A stretch of 64,000 nt of DNA from Branchiostoma floridae (lineage: Eukaryota > Chordata > Leptocardii > Amphioxiformes > Branchiostomatidae), in contig NC_049989.1 in the NCBI RefSeq assembly GCF_000003815.2, forward strand, positions 15,566,883-15,630,882, read 5' to 3'. A program made the position numbers and the translations under genes. Under the pieces are notes generated by a model. That model was not told where the DNA came from, did no database searches, and worked only from the letters and a program-made list of their open reading frames with translations. Every line of letters begins with the position of its first letter. Within the stretch, counting starts at the first letter, position 1. Of this stretch, positions 10,750 to 21,549 are shown piece after piece.

Positions 10750-11697
10750 TTAGAACCCTCTGTAGCTGCGACGCCAGGCTGGGTGATCTTCGTGTCGCTG
10801 GGGTTGAAACCATGTTCTCGGCCCGTTCATCTCTCCTGCCAACCAGTCCAGGTATGGGTCGCCATAACCGTGGATTCCGTGGAGTGGTGTGTTGAGCGGT
10901 GGATGCCAGTCTGGGTTCTGTCCGTCGCGTGGACGATAGTCTGCGTTCGGTCGGTCGCGTGGACGATAGTCTGGGTTCTGTCGGTCGTGGTGGTGTGTAC
11001 GCCAGTCTGAGTTCTGTCGGTCGCGTGGACGATAGTCTGGGTTCTGTCGGTCGTGGTGGTGTGTACGCCAGTCTGAGTTCTGTCGGTCGCGTGGACGATA
11101 GTCTGGGTTCTGTCGGTCGTGGTGGTGTGTAGGCCAGTCTGAGTTCTGTCGGTCGCGTGGACGATAGTCAGGGTTCTGTCTGTCGTGGTGGTGTGTAGGC
11201 CAGTCTGAGTTCTGTCGGTCGTATGCACGCCAGTCTGAGTCAGGTCGGTTGTACGTGCGCCAGTCAGGGTTCTGTCGCTCGGACGGGTGGCAGCCTGGAT
11301 TCGGCAAGTCGTGCGGACGCCAGTCTGGGTTCGGCTTCCAGTCAGAGTTTGGGTTTGATAGACGCCACCCTTGAGATGTGCGTTGCCTGGTTTGCTCTGA
11401 CGTCTGCGTGAGACTTGCTTCTGAGCGGGTCTGTCGGTCTGCCAACTGTGTTGGAGCACTGGTCCTTTTTTTCCCTCTATTGTAGGGACCCATTCCTACA
11501 GTCGGATGAATGGCAGCCTTCCAGCTAGCTGCCAGCACTTTAAGGCCGTCTCTGTTGAGGTGGTACCCATCTTGTTTGTACAGAGTTGCCTTGATGGAAC
11601 CATTTCCCCCTAGATAGCTGTTGTCTGCCAGGCTGATATAGGAGGTTTCTTGGTTGAGAATATCCAAGAAAGTGTTCACGTCTCGTATGACTTCCAT
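10750..11697 (-). CDS. LINE ORF1, 5'-truncated: SGNH-esterase end plus RD-rich tandem repeat domain
   Basis: The reading frame of 315 residues ends 215 bp before ORF2. Residues ~40-60 read [23 protein letters not shown] fits the D-x-x-H catalytic block that closes SGNH/GDSL hydrolases, which several CR1 families carry in ORF1. The upstream hydrolase blocks (GDS, G-x-N) are missing because the element stops at 11702. After a Gln/Thr/Ser linker come repeats built on [10 protein letters not shown] and [12 protein letters not shown], four 22-residue units plus partial ones, strongly charged and polar. An RNA-binding role is inferred from composition only. The ATG at 11697 is probably just an internal Met of the original ORF1. 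Confidence 0.7.
   Translation of the reverse strand: MEVIRDVNTFLDILNQETSYISLADNSYLGGNGSIKATLYKQDGYHLNRDGLKVLAASWKAAIHPTVGMGPYNRGKKRTSAPTQLADRQTRSEASLTQTSEQTRQRTSQGWRLSNPNSDWKPNPDWRPHDLPNPGCHPSERQNPDWRTYNRPDSDWRAYDRQNSDWPTHHHDRQNPDYRPRDRQNSDWPTHHHDRQNPDYRPRDRQNSDWRTHHHDRQNPDYRPRDRQNSDWRTHHHDRQNPDYRPRDRPNADYRPRDGQNPDWHPPLNTPLHGIHGYGDPYLDWLAGEMNGPRTWFQPQRHEDHPAWRRSYRGF
10915..11240 (-). repeat. 66-bp minisatellite inside LINE ORF1
   Basis: The phrase TCGTGGTGGTGTGTACGCCA recurs near 10985, 11051, 11117 and 11183 at exact 66-bp spacing, each followed by GTCGGTCGCGTGGACGATAG. Because 66 is a multiple of three, all three minus frames stay open. This explains the overlapping ORF with a TDRTQT pattern. 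Each unit encodes 22 residues of the ORF1 repeat domain. Confidence 0.9.
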
Positions 11698-11702
11698 CAG
11701 AT

Positions 11703-11985
11703 GTTAACAGTACTTCCATTCCCTGTTGTGTATTAAGAAAACGTTCTTGAAAACGTTTGTTATCTAGAGCAGCAAAGTCAATTATTTGTATAATGAAAAA
11801 GTGACCAACTGAGAATGCCGAGTTGGGAACAGTCAAGTTAACAGTACTTCCATTCCCGTTGTGTATTTAGGAAACGTTCCTAAAAACGTCTGTTATCTAG
11901 AACATAACAGCGTAACAGCGAAGCCAATCATTTGTCTAATGAAAAAGTGACCAACTGAGAATGCAGAGTTGGAAACAATGCTGTC
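11703..11985 (+). repeat. Two tandem copies of the ~140-bp unit flanking the LINE
   Basis: Both units start GTTAACAGTACTTCCATTCC and contain GTGACCAACTGAGAATGC. They match the unit at 6612-6754 across the LINE. The second copy is slightly diverged (CATAACAGCGTAACAGCG insertion). Confidence 0.82.
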
Positions 11986-12967
11986 TGTAGACTGTACTGA
12001 TGGACCGTGGTGATGGGGGCGGTAGTCCCACTGACGATTTCTTCATCAGATGGTAATAACGTTCAAGTCTCACGGTACGCATAGACTTCACAATGAGGTC
12101 TCTTAGCGATACTATGGCTAACAGGCTTTTGGGCGGGTGCCATAGAAACTATTGCAAAAGAGTTTTCTAATTACTTTTTAGGACTTGAGGATTCAGGGAC
12201 AGCGTGGTTGTCTTTAATGGGCACGCTAAGGATGGGCTGCCGTTGCCGTTCAATATTCTACGAAGTAAAGGAAACCAACAGTTCTCGCGAATGACATACC
12301 ACGTAGGACTCAAGGATTTTTCGTAGAATTGTGACTCGTCAATGTGCGAGACATTTCAGCTCCGGTATTATGATTTGACTTCAAAAATGTTTGCATGAAA
12401 CTTCGTTTATTCGTGAAAGCTCAAATCAGCCTGTAATCCGCTTTCATTGAGGTCATGCGGGATGAGGCAATGGACAGACAAAGTATATACAGTTTCTATA
12501 AGTTAAAGTTACTCATGATGATGATGAAAGTCCTAAGTAGTCTGAGTGTGCAATATTGCTGCATTTTGTATATTTGTATTACATAGTCGGTAAACTACCT
12601 CATGCCATGGCGTATAACACACGTTGGCATAGGAGGTATGTTGGAGGACTACATTTTTCACCTTCCCTACATCGTAGAAGGATGGCATTTTTAGGACCCA
12701 CTGAGCCTATTATGTACTACAAGACAATAAATAAAAAGGTAAAAACAAAAACACACCCTACCGAAATAGGTAGTTATTACGGAATTATGTATGGGGCTCT
12801 CTCCACCAGATATGAACTGAGTCGAGCTACATACCCGACCACTCACTATTTTGTCCACGTAAGCCATGATGGACATCAACTCTTTGTTTCACTGTATGTG
12901 AAGCTACATCTCACCGGGTTCACAGTGCATGATGGGGATGACCGTTACACGGCGTCAAGGACAAAAT
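11986..12967. other. No gene recognised; includes a LINE-3'-end-like segment
   Basis: At 12400-12545 the phrase CGTGAAAGCTCAAATCAGCC and its surroundings match 47145-47260 (ATGAAAGCTCAAATCGGCC, then GGACAGACAAAG-like sequence). This suggests a dispersed LINE 3' end on the minus strand. The 137-codon open frame at 12556-12969 shows no domain and I do not call it a gene. Confidence 0.35.
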
Positions 12968-13535
12968 GAGGGATATCTTACCTCAATCTGAGTGGACACA
13001 TTCGGAGGAATGAAATACAATCATTCGGGTACTTTGATTTTACGAAATGTCACAGCCTGCCAATGGTCAGTAGGGGGCAACGGTAAGCTAGCACGATCAA
13101 TGTCAAACTGGGGGATATCCTTCCCCAATCTGAGTGTACACATTCGGAGGAATGAAATGCAATCATTCGGGTATTTTTATTTTACGACATTTCACAGTGT
13201 GCCAATGGTCAGTAGGAGGCAACGGTAAGATAGCACGATCAGGGTCAAACTGGGGGATATCTTTCCTCAATCTGAGTGTACACATTCGGATGGATAAAGT
13301 ACAATCATTCGGGTATTTTAAATTTTACGACATGTCACACTCTGCCAATGGTCAGTAGGGGGCAACGGTAAGCTAGCACGATCAAAGTCAAGTTGAGGGA
13401 TATCTTTCCTCAATCTGAGTGTACACATTCGGATGAATAAAATACAATCATTTGGGTACTTTTATTTTACGACATTTCACAGTGTGCCAATGGTCGGTAG
13501 GGGGCAACGGCAAGTGACCACGATCAAGGTCACCA
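12968..13535. repeat. ~142-bp tandem repeat, four units
   Basis: GGGATATCTTACCTCAATCT-like starts recur near 12970, 13112, 13253 and 13397. Each is followed by ACACATTCGGA, AATCATTCGGGTA, CCAATGGTCAGTAGGGGGCA and a final segment with CACGATCA. Units are 85-95% alike by eye. This is satellite-like intergenic DNA. Confidence 0.9.
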
Positions 13536-13757
13536 TGGACAATAAACCAACGGTAGGAAATTGAATCACAGAAATCCATTAGATTAGATCACTACCTGGT
13601 AATGGAATGCCGGAAATATGGCACACACTAAGGCAATTTCAGGGATAAGATATAAAAAGGGCATTAGAATGTTATGTTGTAGCACTTGAATAGAAGAATC
13701 GATATCCAACAGTTCGTTTTCTGTACATGAGGCCCATTGATACATCTTTATGTATGT

Positions 13758-13990
13758 TATACCCCTGTTTTTTTTATTCGGGCGTATCGATGGAATCTTT
13801 GCATTATCAAGATCGACAGAGGGTTGCGCGTATGTTTCACCTGAAAACCGTCCCCGTCACATATAAGCCATACTTTGTACCTTGTACAATCGTTGTGCAG
13901 TAACGTTATCATTATTATATAAGCGAGGCTCGGGCAATTGCCGCAGAATCGTCGTCCGATCGATTTTTGCCAAATGTGACAGGGGTATTA
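13758..13990. mobile_element. MITE family TACCCCTGTCACA, copy 1
   Basis: The ends are ATACCCCTGTT and TGTGACAGGGGTATTA. The interior shares, in inverted order, GGGCGTATCGATGGAA, GAAAACCGTCCCCGTCACAT and TTGTACCTTGTACAA with copies at 36620-36815 and 62129-62365. It is a non-autonomous DNA element. Confidence 0.78.
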
Positions 13991-16502
13991 GGAGACCCCC
14001 TTTCTACTAGATTGCTGAGTTACAGTACAGCGACCAAAATTGGATTTATATAACGCAAGGCTTTATAATTAAGATATGTTTCAGGATGTTTAAGTGTTAG
14101 TTAAATGGCACCAAAACGCAGAAAACGTTAAAAAAAGCTTTGGGTTCCTCCTTAAACTAAAAACGTGAAAAAGACGTGTTAAGATCTAGAAGTGAAGGTA
14201 GGTAGCTTCTACCTAGTGCAACTAAATCTATAAGACAACGTATATCAACTATGCATTGTGTATATGTGTAACATGGCATACTAGTCTAATCCAGGTGAGT
14301 ATAAGAAACATATTTCTTATGTTACTGGTACAGAGACTTTTATTAGTTTCTTACCTTCACCAAGAAGACTGTCTGCCCGTCTGCCCCTGTCTGGCTGTGA
14401 ACAGCATAACTCGAGAAGCCTTCGATTTGTTTCAATGATATTTTGTAGGTGGGCAGGGGTAGGAAAAACGAAGGTGAAATTCGACAATGGGCCCTTTAAC
14501 GGTGTTCTCTTAAGCTTGATCTTTGTGCAATATCTAGAGATTGGCCAATGATCCCCAAGTCGAATGTAATGGGGTAGATATTCTGGTAAAAAATACTTTT
14601 GAGTCTCTGACGAATTTTGAATTCGAACCATTGCATAACGACCACCTTTCGGCCACCTTTGCATAGCGACCGCCTGGCCATGGCTGTCACTTTTTGTCAG
14701 TCCCTTTGGTTTTTTCCCATTGACCTAAAAATTAAGTATTCTATAGCGGTCATCTGTCCAACGCGGCCACGGACACACGATTTCAGGTCCAGTAGATACA
14801 GAAACACTGCTTATTGCGACCATAAGGCGGCCGTATGTCACCCTGCGCCGGGATTGAAGCGTAGTTTACGAGGATTTGGAGTTCCCGACAGAGTCATTTG
14901 GCTAGCTATAGCAGAAGGTACACCAGCCTTGAACGTTAGAGTGCAAGTCTTTTTCGGCGAATTTACCAACATTCCGCATGACAATATCAATCATTTTCAG
15001 TAGATTTGACTTTGGCAGGGTCAGTGTAATTCTGAGACGTTAGAGACCAATGCTACTTGGTGAGAAAGATTAGTGTGGGTATTGAAAACATGTGCGTTGT
15101 CAATTGATCTACATTTTCTCTATAATTGCCACCTGTCTATAGTGGCCACAGTTCTCCAGTCCCTTGAGTGGCTGCTATAGACAAGTTTGACTGTACAGCA
15201 AAAACTCGATCGTCTGCAGTGTGACAACGGCTTTGTGCCTATGTTTGCTATATTATAACTTTGTTGCCTGGCACATTGAAAGCTGTATAATTGATTTGTA
15301 ACGACGAGGACCAAGGTCCTGACATACAAAAGGGGACTTTCTCTGAATCGATTTTCTGGGTGGTGTCCTGTAAATTTGTCAAAAGCCCGAAGGACTTCTC
15401 CTTGAACTCAGTTTAAGAATCAGTTCCCCAGAAGAATGCGAAAGCATCAGAGTGCGAAGACAATCACGTTGCTCATGTCTACAGTAACACAGGAATCAGA
15501 AACTTGCGGGAGGAATCAGATGTACCTTAGCCTGGTAACTAGACCAGCGTGAGCTCATCGGCATCTCTACGGTGATAGGAGTGTTGCCCGACCGTCAACT
15601 TCATTAGCGTAACCCGGGGAATTTTTACGGGGTTGTACTTGTTTCAATTACTTTGCTTACGGGCTGGTAGTAATTCGAAAAAAAATTGGAAAGATAAGGC
15701 TGTTAAAAAAGGCAATATATAGCTTGGTAGGACTGGGGCCAATAAAAAAAAAATTGTCAGGGATACCCCAAACAGCTGGCCCAAACGTCATCTGTTGTCG
15801 TTACATCACAGATAATACGACGAACATCTGTTCAATTTCGTTTAGGGATTCCTCTACCGCGACAGCTGTTATTGCATTAGACAACACATAACCCACCATA
15901 TCTACTTGGAGATAAGCTGATTACCAAACGCCGAAACCACATTGCCTGTTCCACAATACCAAAAATATAGGGGTGATTTCTGAGATTATTACGTCGATTA
16001 TAACAACAGCTACCGCGAAAAAAAGAGCGTGCATCGTCGCGCAACTGAGTACAGACGACATGCCAAACCACATACGAATGCGGCAAACATTGATATAGGT
16101 GCGAACACTCAAGACTGTCGACGGAGGTTGCCCCCAGTCAGTCAGTCATAGTCATACGGTGTATTACAGCACCGTTGGGGTTATACCCTTTCTTCTAGCT
16201 GAATACGAGACGGAGATGCGCCAGGTCTACCGTCCGGGTGAATGATGTAAATCACCGTGTGGCTGATACGGTATGGATGTTGCCTTCACAGCATAAAAAA
16301 ACTAAAAGCCGTCCCAAAAGAAATTATGTTTGGCAGGCTAGATCTACATAAAAAACGACCTCTCTTTAAGTGTGTTGGTAGTTTGTCGGCACATTGATGG
16401 CCACGGTTTTAATAACGAATGGTATGAAGGGTTTGTTCTCTGTAACATCAAACGGTCGATTGCCACCTCTCATAATGAATTGCTTGTGAGACCTACAAAT
16501 GG
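13991..16502. other. No gene recognised; scattered repeat fragments
   Basis: 2.5 kb without a supported exon. The segment 14630-14780 (CATAACGACCACCTTTCGGC, GCGACCGCCTGGC, CCATTGACCTAAA) resembles 63240-63370 and is a dispersed repeat. No RNA gene is seen. Confidence 0.3.
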
Positions 16503-16700
16503 GGATGTCCCTGTAGATCAACTGATAACAGCCTCACAGTTGACTTGGTTCCAATGATTTGGTTAACTCTCATTCGACCGCCTTATACTACCCAAACGAA
16601 GTCAGGTACCCATTTTTACACCTGAGCGGAGTAAGAAATTATAAAAAAAGTCGCGTTAAGTGTCTCTCCAAAGTATACAACGCCTAGTCTGTAACGACAG
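16503..16700 (+). mobile_element. SINE fragment (TGTCCCTGTAGATCAAC head) with CACCTGAGCGGAGT body
   Basis: The start ATGTCCCTGTAGATCAACTG then CAGCCTCACAGTTGAC matches the tRNA-like head of the SINE at 3707-3812 in the opposite orientation. The B box is eroded. Further on, CAGGTACCCATTTTTACACC then TGAGCGGAGTAAG resembles segments at ~31997-32020 and ~50945-50980. Confidence 0.5.
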
Positions 16701-16757
16701 GAATCCAACCAGCGAGATAGAAAATTCGTTAGGAGACCTGTTGAATGTTTGTTAGCT

Positions 16758-16973
16758 TAGGGCACGGTCACATAAGTCGTGCGATTGTCGTACGACTTTG
16801 ATGCCATAGGATTTCCAAGCAGGCCGTCACAGAAACAACCACGGACATGTATTTTTTCAGAAAAAAAACGGCATTTTTTGTACCAAGACAACTGAACTTT
16901 GCAGAAGACGTATATTTTTGTTCTCCGTACGACGATCGTACGACCTATGTGACCGCGCCCTTACCGGTTACAG
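16758..16973. mobile_element. MITE with TAGGGCACGGTCACATAAGT termini, copy 1
   Basis: The left arm continues CGTGCGATTGTCGTACGAC and the right arm is CGATCGTACGACCTATGTGA then CCGCGCCCTTA, about 35 bp inverted. A relative with the same right end lies at 61928-62131. Confidence 0.75.
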
Positions 16974-17557
16974 TGCGGTCACTGCCTTCGGTCATTTTTC
17001 AGTTCAGAGTTGGCAGTATCTTTTGTCTTCCTTGATGACTCTGAAGAACATGATTTATACCTGTAATAGTGGTCTAAGCCTCTTGGGAAAAGCTACATCT
17101 ACCGCTCCATGGTACGTCTTTGGGTAGATTCTGTTGGCCTAGAATCTTGAGGTTTGAAAATCGTACATAAAACCTTGACAAACTTTCAAAGATTCAGGAG
17201 CATTCTGCATAATACATGTTGACACTTGCTATTACGTAGAAAGTAGGTTTATTACGTGAATTGATGCACTATGATGAGACAGTAGTATATCACTGATGTC
17301 TCCGGAGCCTCTCCTGAGACAGAATGAAGTCTGATTGACCCGTGGCTGAAATACGTGGCCTGGAATAGAGGCCAGTAGGGGTCAGCGCACCGGTCAGCGC
17401 GGCGATACTCCATTACATGTCCGCGCATTAGTCAACGTCCAGTGGTGCCAACCTACACGAAAAAAACATTCGCACACATCTCTTTGAACTCGTGCGCCTT
17501 TGTATTTGACCCGTAAGGCCTCGATCTTCACATCTTCAAGCAGAACCAGCCGGCCGC
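16974..17557. repeat. Dispersed repeat copy plus unassigned DNA
   Basis: Positions ~16990-17220 match two separated blocks, 18620-18770 (GACTCT, ATGATT, GTGGTCTAAGCC, TTGGGGAAAAGC) and 19945-20025 (GGAAAATCGCACACAAGACC, then TTTAGAGATTTAG). The right-hand copy appears to have been split by the insertion containing 18953-19846. Confidence 0.45.
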
Positions 17558-18017
17558 GATTTGCAAAATTCGTGCCACATTCGGGCGGGAATTCTAAATT
17601 AACCTAATACCTATTCACACGAGAATCGGAATGAGCCGGAATGCCGTCTGAATAAAACTCGTTGTATATGCCTGGGAATTCGCCGTATATTCTAGAAATT
17701 CTCACTGCAATTCAGATATTTATGCCTATCTTTTTGTGGCCACCCCGAATGTTTTCGTCATTCTTAAAACTTTCGCGGGGGTGCATTTGAGGTGGAGAAA
17801 TATCGAACGGCATTCGAATGGTATTCTAACTATTCTAACTGTAGTACGACTGCATTCTAAGACATTCCAACATTATTCGGAACATTCTGATCTCATTCGA
17901 TGAAGCACAGGTCGGCCTTTCATTCAGACCGCGTTCCGACTCATTCCGCCACTCGTGTGAATAGGTACTATGTCAATTTGGAATTCCCGCCCGAATGTGG
18001 CACGAATGTTGCAAATC
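17558..18017. mobile_element. DNA transposon remnant with ~63-bp terminal inverted repeats
   Basis: The left end GATTTGCAAAATTCGTGCCA continues CATTCGGGCGGGAATTC through CCTATTCACACGAG. The right end carries the inverse CTCGTGTGAATAGGTAC through CGAATGTTGCAAATC with a few mismatches. The ~330-bp centre (repeated CATTC/ATTCGG motifs) has no ORF. No other copy was noticed here. Confidence 0.8.
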
Positions 18018-18257
18018 TAGGATTGATGTGTACTTTCCCAGAACTACCGTAGAGTGGAATTTGTTATCACCAAGTACAGTAGGGGCATCTTCTCTGTGTA
18101 GTTTTAAAGAACGCTTGCAGATAGATGTGTAAAAGTTAGGTGTGACGGGTCCGTTGGTGTAATATGACCAGCTGCTGCCGCGCCGCGTGCCTGCGAAGCT
18201 GGTGTGTTACACCGAACGGTGGTTATACCGGCTATATAGATACAGATACAGATAATC
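18018..18257 (+). mobile_element. LINE 3' end with (GATACA)n tail, copy 2
   Basis: Matches the 3416-3706 copy: AGGATTGATGTGTACTTTCC (coding end), TTTGTTATCACCAAGTACAG, GCTGCTGCCGCGCCGCGTGC, GGTTATACCGGCTATATAGA and a GATACAGATACAGAT tail. It is 5'-truncated and starts abruptly at the end of the inverted-repeat element to its left. Confidence 0.78.
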
Positions 18258-18952
18258 GTTTTTTCGCGGCCAGCTGGTTCTGCTTGATTCCTGCTGATTC
18301 GGTTTCATTGTAAAGGCCCAGCAGATGCCAGCTGTGACGGCGTTGCTAATGATACCACCTATTAAGCTAGTTTTTGCATGTTATTCTATCTAACTCATCT
18401 ATCTCACTTAACAAACACCAAGGTGCCCCTTGGGACAGCTTTGGTCTTAGCTTTATCACCTCATCATTGCAACCCATGGGTGTAAGATTCCCCTCCTTTG
18501 GTAATACTCATTCGTTGGGGATTTAAGAACTAGGACAAACGGAGGATCGATTCCATACTTAAGACGCCCCCCTGTAATTTTGGAAGGCATGATGTACTGT
18601 TAATAATGCCTCTAGGCGATCTTTTTCAGTTAGGAGTTGACGGCATCGTTTGTCTTCGGTGATGACTCTTAAGACATGATTCATACCGTTAATGGTGGTC
18701 TAAGCCACTTGGGGAAAAGCTGCATCTGCTTTGGCTGTGTTTGGTCCCTGGGAACCGAAAATAGTTTCATCAGGTTGGTAGAATATAGGAGAATTCTTTT
18801 TACATAACCAGCAGGTACTAACAGTGCTTAATACGTTTCGATGTCTCTCAGACACCTTCGTCAGAGCTTCTAACTGGAGTTCTGCTTCTCACCGCTATAT
18901 GTAGCCGGTGTAGGTGGCGCTTTTGCGGTGAGAAACAGTCCCAAGCGTGGCT
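18258..18952. other. Repeat-rich spacer with a hammerhead-like core on the minus strand
   Basis: On the minus strand 18866-18832 reads CTGACGA, a 6-bp stem GTGTCT/AGACAT with loop GAG, then CGAAACGTA. This is the CUGANGA-stem-GAAAC layout of the hammerhead ribozyme core. No protein-coding gene is seen. Confidence 0.4.
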
Positions 18953-19846
18953 AATGCCTAGGTTACACATAGCCGAATTTGGCTCCCGACTCTCTCCCGA
19001 CTATGGTTTAGGAGTGATTCGGGAGCTAGTCGGCAGTAGTCGGCTGGCGTTCGGCTGAGTCGGATGGCGTTCGGCTGGCGTTTGGCTGAGTCGGCTGGTG
19101 GTCGGCTGCTCCATCCGAATGTTTTGAAATGTTCAAAACATTCGGCTCTGAACGGCAACTCTGGAATGGGTCGGTTGGTGGTCGGCTGGTGTTCGGCACG
19201 GTCGGCTAGTGTTCGGTTGGTGTTCGGGAGTAAGTCAGCAGTCAAATTAAATCTTAACCACGCCAGAAACATTGCTGATTTACTCCCAGCTTGTTTCCAA
19301 CTTACCTTAAGATTCACCCCAAGACCTTAGACAAATCTCTGCTAACTCATTCCCAAGAAAAAAGACTATTGCCAGAACGTAGACGAATCACTCCCGAACT
19401 TCACACGACCGACATCCAGCCAAAAACAAAAAGACCCATAAATGCCGCACTTGAGCTATGTGTGATCTAAATTTGATCTCTTGGTGATGTTTACAAATAG
19501 AACAAAGGACATTCTTGATTAAAAACGAAAATAAGCACTCTTTTGAAAATCGCTGATTATGTCTATTTCAAGTCGAAAAAGGGTCGGCAATCGGTTGGGG
19601 ATTAGTCAGGAGTGATTCGGCAGTCTGCGGCTAGAGGTCGGGATGGTTGGTGATAGGTTAGTTAGCATTTGGGACATTGTCGGGAGTAAGTCATTTACTT
19701 GTCGGGAGGTGTTCGGGACATGTTCGGCGCAAAAAAATAGGCGTGGCCTAAACTGGTCAGACTACTCCCGAACTACTGCCGACTTGGGTCGGCTAAGAGT
19801 CGGCTAGTGTTCGGGAGCCAAAGTCGGCTATGTGTAACCTAGGCAT
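18953..19846. mobile_element. ~0.9-kb DNA transposon derivative with 37-bp terminal inverted repeats
   Basis: The left arm ATGCCTAGGTTACACATAGC continues CGAATTTGGCTCCCGAC. The right arm is its inverse with two or three mismatches, ending GTGTAACCTAGGCAT. Sub-terminal DNA is full of GTCGGCT, GTTCGG and GTCGGGAG words in both orientations, as in elements with many transposase-binding sub-repeats. No transposase ORF is present; the open frames at 18958-19330 arise from these repeats. Confidence 0.82.
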
Positions 19847-20925
19847 AAGCTTGTATCCTTACTCGTCCCGGTTCATCACTTGGGTTGACTTTCTTATCCA
19901 GATCGCATCCTTAAGGAGGCCCCAGGTCCCCGGGAAGTTTTCTTTGGAAAGGGGGCTTGGAAAATCGCACACAAGACCGGGCCAAACTTTTTAGAGATTT
20001 AGAACCATTCTGTCTGATAATTGTTCCTACTAACTCTCATAAAAACAGGATTGCATATATGTAACTTTCATTCAAAGAAAAAATCACTCCAAATTTTCGA
20101 TCGCTCATGGCAAGGGATATCGGCCCCCGTCTCGGTTAACGTATGGGCGATCGATAATTCGAGGTGAGCATATTGATTTTTTGTTGAATGAAAGTTTCAA
20201 ATTTCATCATGGATTGTGCCAACACCGATGATCTTTCATGTTAGAATAAGATAGTCCGTAGCATAAAATTACAGGAAATGGAACCTTTGACCTAACTTCC
20301 TGTCAGTTTCCTTGGCGTATACACGTATGTACATAGCATGTAGAAACCAGCCTGTTGGGAACCGTTCCGACCTCCACTTCCTGTCAGTCTGCTTTACACT
20401 GTTTTCCCATTCACTCCCTGCCACTCTGTAACTTTAACCATTCTGCCACTGCAAATCCATCACTACGAACGCACAGGTAAACACACAGATTCGCAAAAAA
20501 CATACCTCCGTACATGGAAAAAACAGTTATAATTAACTCCCCGTAGCCTGATGAACCGTCATTCAATTAATTTGTATGCCTTCCACATAACAAGCCTATC
20601 ACTTACTCACACGAAATCATTACATTTGTCTTTCTATGTCAATAGCCTTAATGTTTTTTTACAAAACTTTTTTTACAAATCTTGCGGCCCAATATTGCGA
20701 TTTGTAAAAAAAATCATAAAGTTATATATGGCTTACATATGGCTCAAAGCGGTGAACGTATATTTTGTAATATCTTGCCTATGTTGCCTCAGGTATCATT
20801 AGTGAACATTCTCTTCTACCATTGCAAATCTCTTTTTGATGTATCTTTATTCATTGTAGTTTTTTTTCTGTTTCAACACTACGTCTTCTAATCTGGGCTT
20901 TATGCGCAAATGCATCGCACGTTAG
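19847..20925. other. Intergenic; includes a palindromic ~150-bp element
   Basis: At 20058-20212 AACTTTCATTCAAAGAAAAA is mirrored by TTTTTTGTTGAATGAAAGTT, with inner arms TCGATCGCTCATG / GGGCGATCGATAA, so this is probably a short MITE. No gene is recognised elsewhere in the stretch. Confidence 0.45.
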
Positions 20926-21183
20926 CGTGACCGCAAGACCAAATTGGAACAGATTCAAAAAGTTGGCAAAATTAGAATTTCTTACCGCAATTTGGTGCGG
21001 TCAAGTGTTGTACACATACCGGAGAAACATTTGCGTGTGACTGATATCATCTGTCCTACTGGACATTACCAACCAACAGATGATGATGAGAAACCATTAC
21101 CCAGTGAACATTTATCGGAAGCTTTCAATCTCCATGGACCAAAAATACCTTATAAACCTTTCATTGTTTGGCTGGAAAATTGA
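20926..21183 (+). CDS. Unidentified coding-like ORF, possibly a gene or retrocopy fragment
   Basis: The open frame after an in-frame TAG (20923-20925) runs to TGA and reads RDRKTKLEQIQKVGKIRIS, YRNLVRSSVVHIPEKHLRV, TDIICPTGHYQPTDDDEKPL, PSEHLSEAFNLHGPKIPY and KPFIVWLEN. Amino-acid composition is protein-like and unlike the repeat-derived frames nearby. There is no in-frame ATG near the start, so this would be an exon or a decayed copy and not a complete gene. I do not recognise the family. A chance ORF cannot be excluded. Confidence 0.3.
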   Translation, partial: RDRKTKLEQIQKVGKIRISYRNLVRSSVVHIPEKHLRVTDIICPTGHYQPTDDDEKPLPSEHLSEAFNLHGPKIPYKPFIVWLEN

Positions 21184-21549
21184 TTACGGGCATTTCAACG
21201 TTCTACGTTAGATGTGACAAGAGCTGGAAAGGATCTGCCTCAAGACTGATATTTTGATAGTCATATTTTTCATCATTTTGATGATATAGTTGGCAACGCG
21301 AGGGACTGATTAAGAAATCTCAAAGTATGTGAATGAATCGAAGCCCTACAGGCCCTAATGACTATGTCATAAAAAGAAGGTGAATGGGGATTACTATCTT
21401 GTCACTTCTCATCATTGGGGTGTGACTTCATGGGGCTTCTTGGACTTGAGGCCCACATACGTACACACTTAGCACACAGAATTGCTGTTGTTGCTGTCCG
21501 TTGCTGTCCGAGATACGAGTGCTATCTAGTCTGTTGTATCAATAGCCGA

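Larger units (their letters stand above)
6755..11702 (-). mobile_element. CR1-like non-LTR retrotransposon (LINE), ORF2 intact, 5'-truncated
   Basis: The 4.95-kb element reads on the minus strand. The 3' end (6755-6782) is a hexamer tail, (AATGAC)n on the + strand, next to AATAAAG on the minus strand, as in LINEs that end in a microsatellite and not poly(A). GTTAAC occurs at 6749-6754 and again at 11703-11708, immediately outside both ends; I take it as the target-site duplication. Coding order 5' to 3' is the remaining part of ORF1 (11697-10750), then ORF2 (10535-6954). The ORF1 N-terminus is missing, so the copy is 5'-truncated, but the uninterrupted ORF2 implies recent insertion. Confidence 0.88.

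Noticed and set aside
10827-11459. 210-codon minus-strand ORF with a TDRTQT pattern
   Set aside because: It is a shadow frame of the 66-bp repeat in LINE ORF1. The frame at 10750-11697 carries the esterase motif and is preferred.
12556-12969. 137-codon plus-strand ORF
   Set aside because: No domain, unusual composition and no splice context; it lies between repeat fragments.
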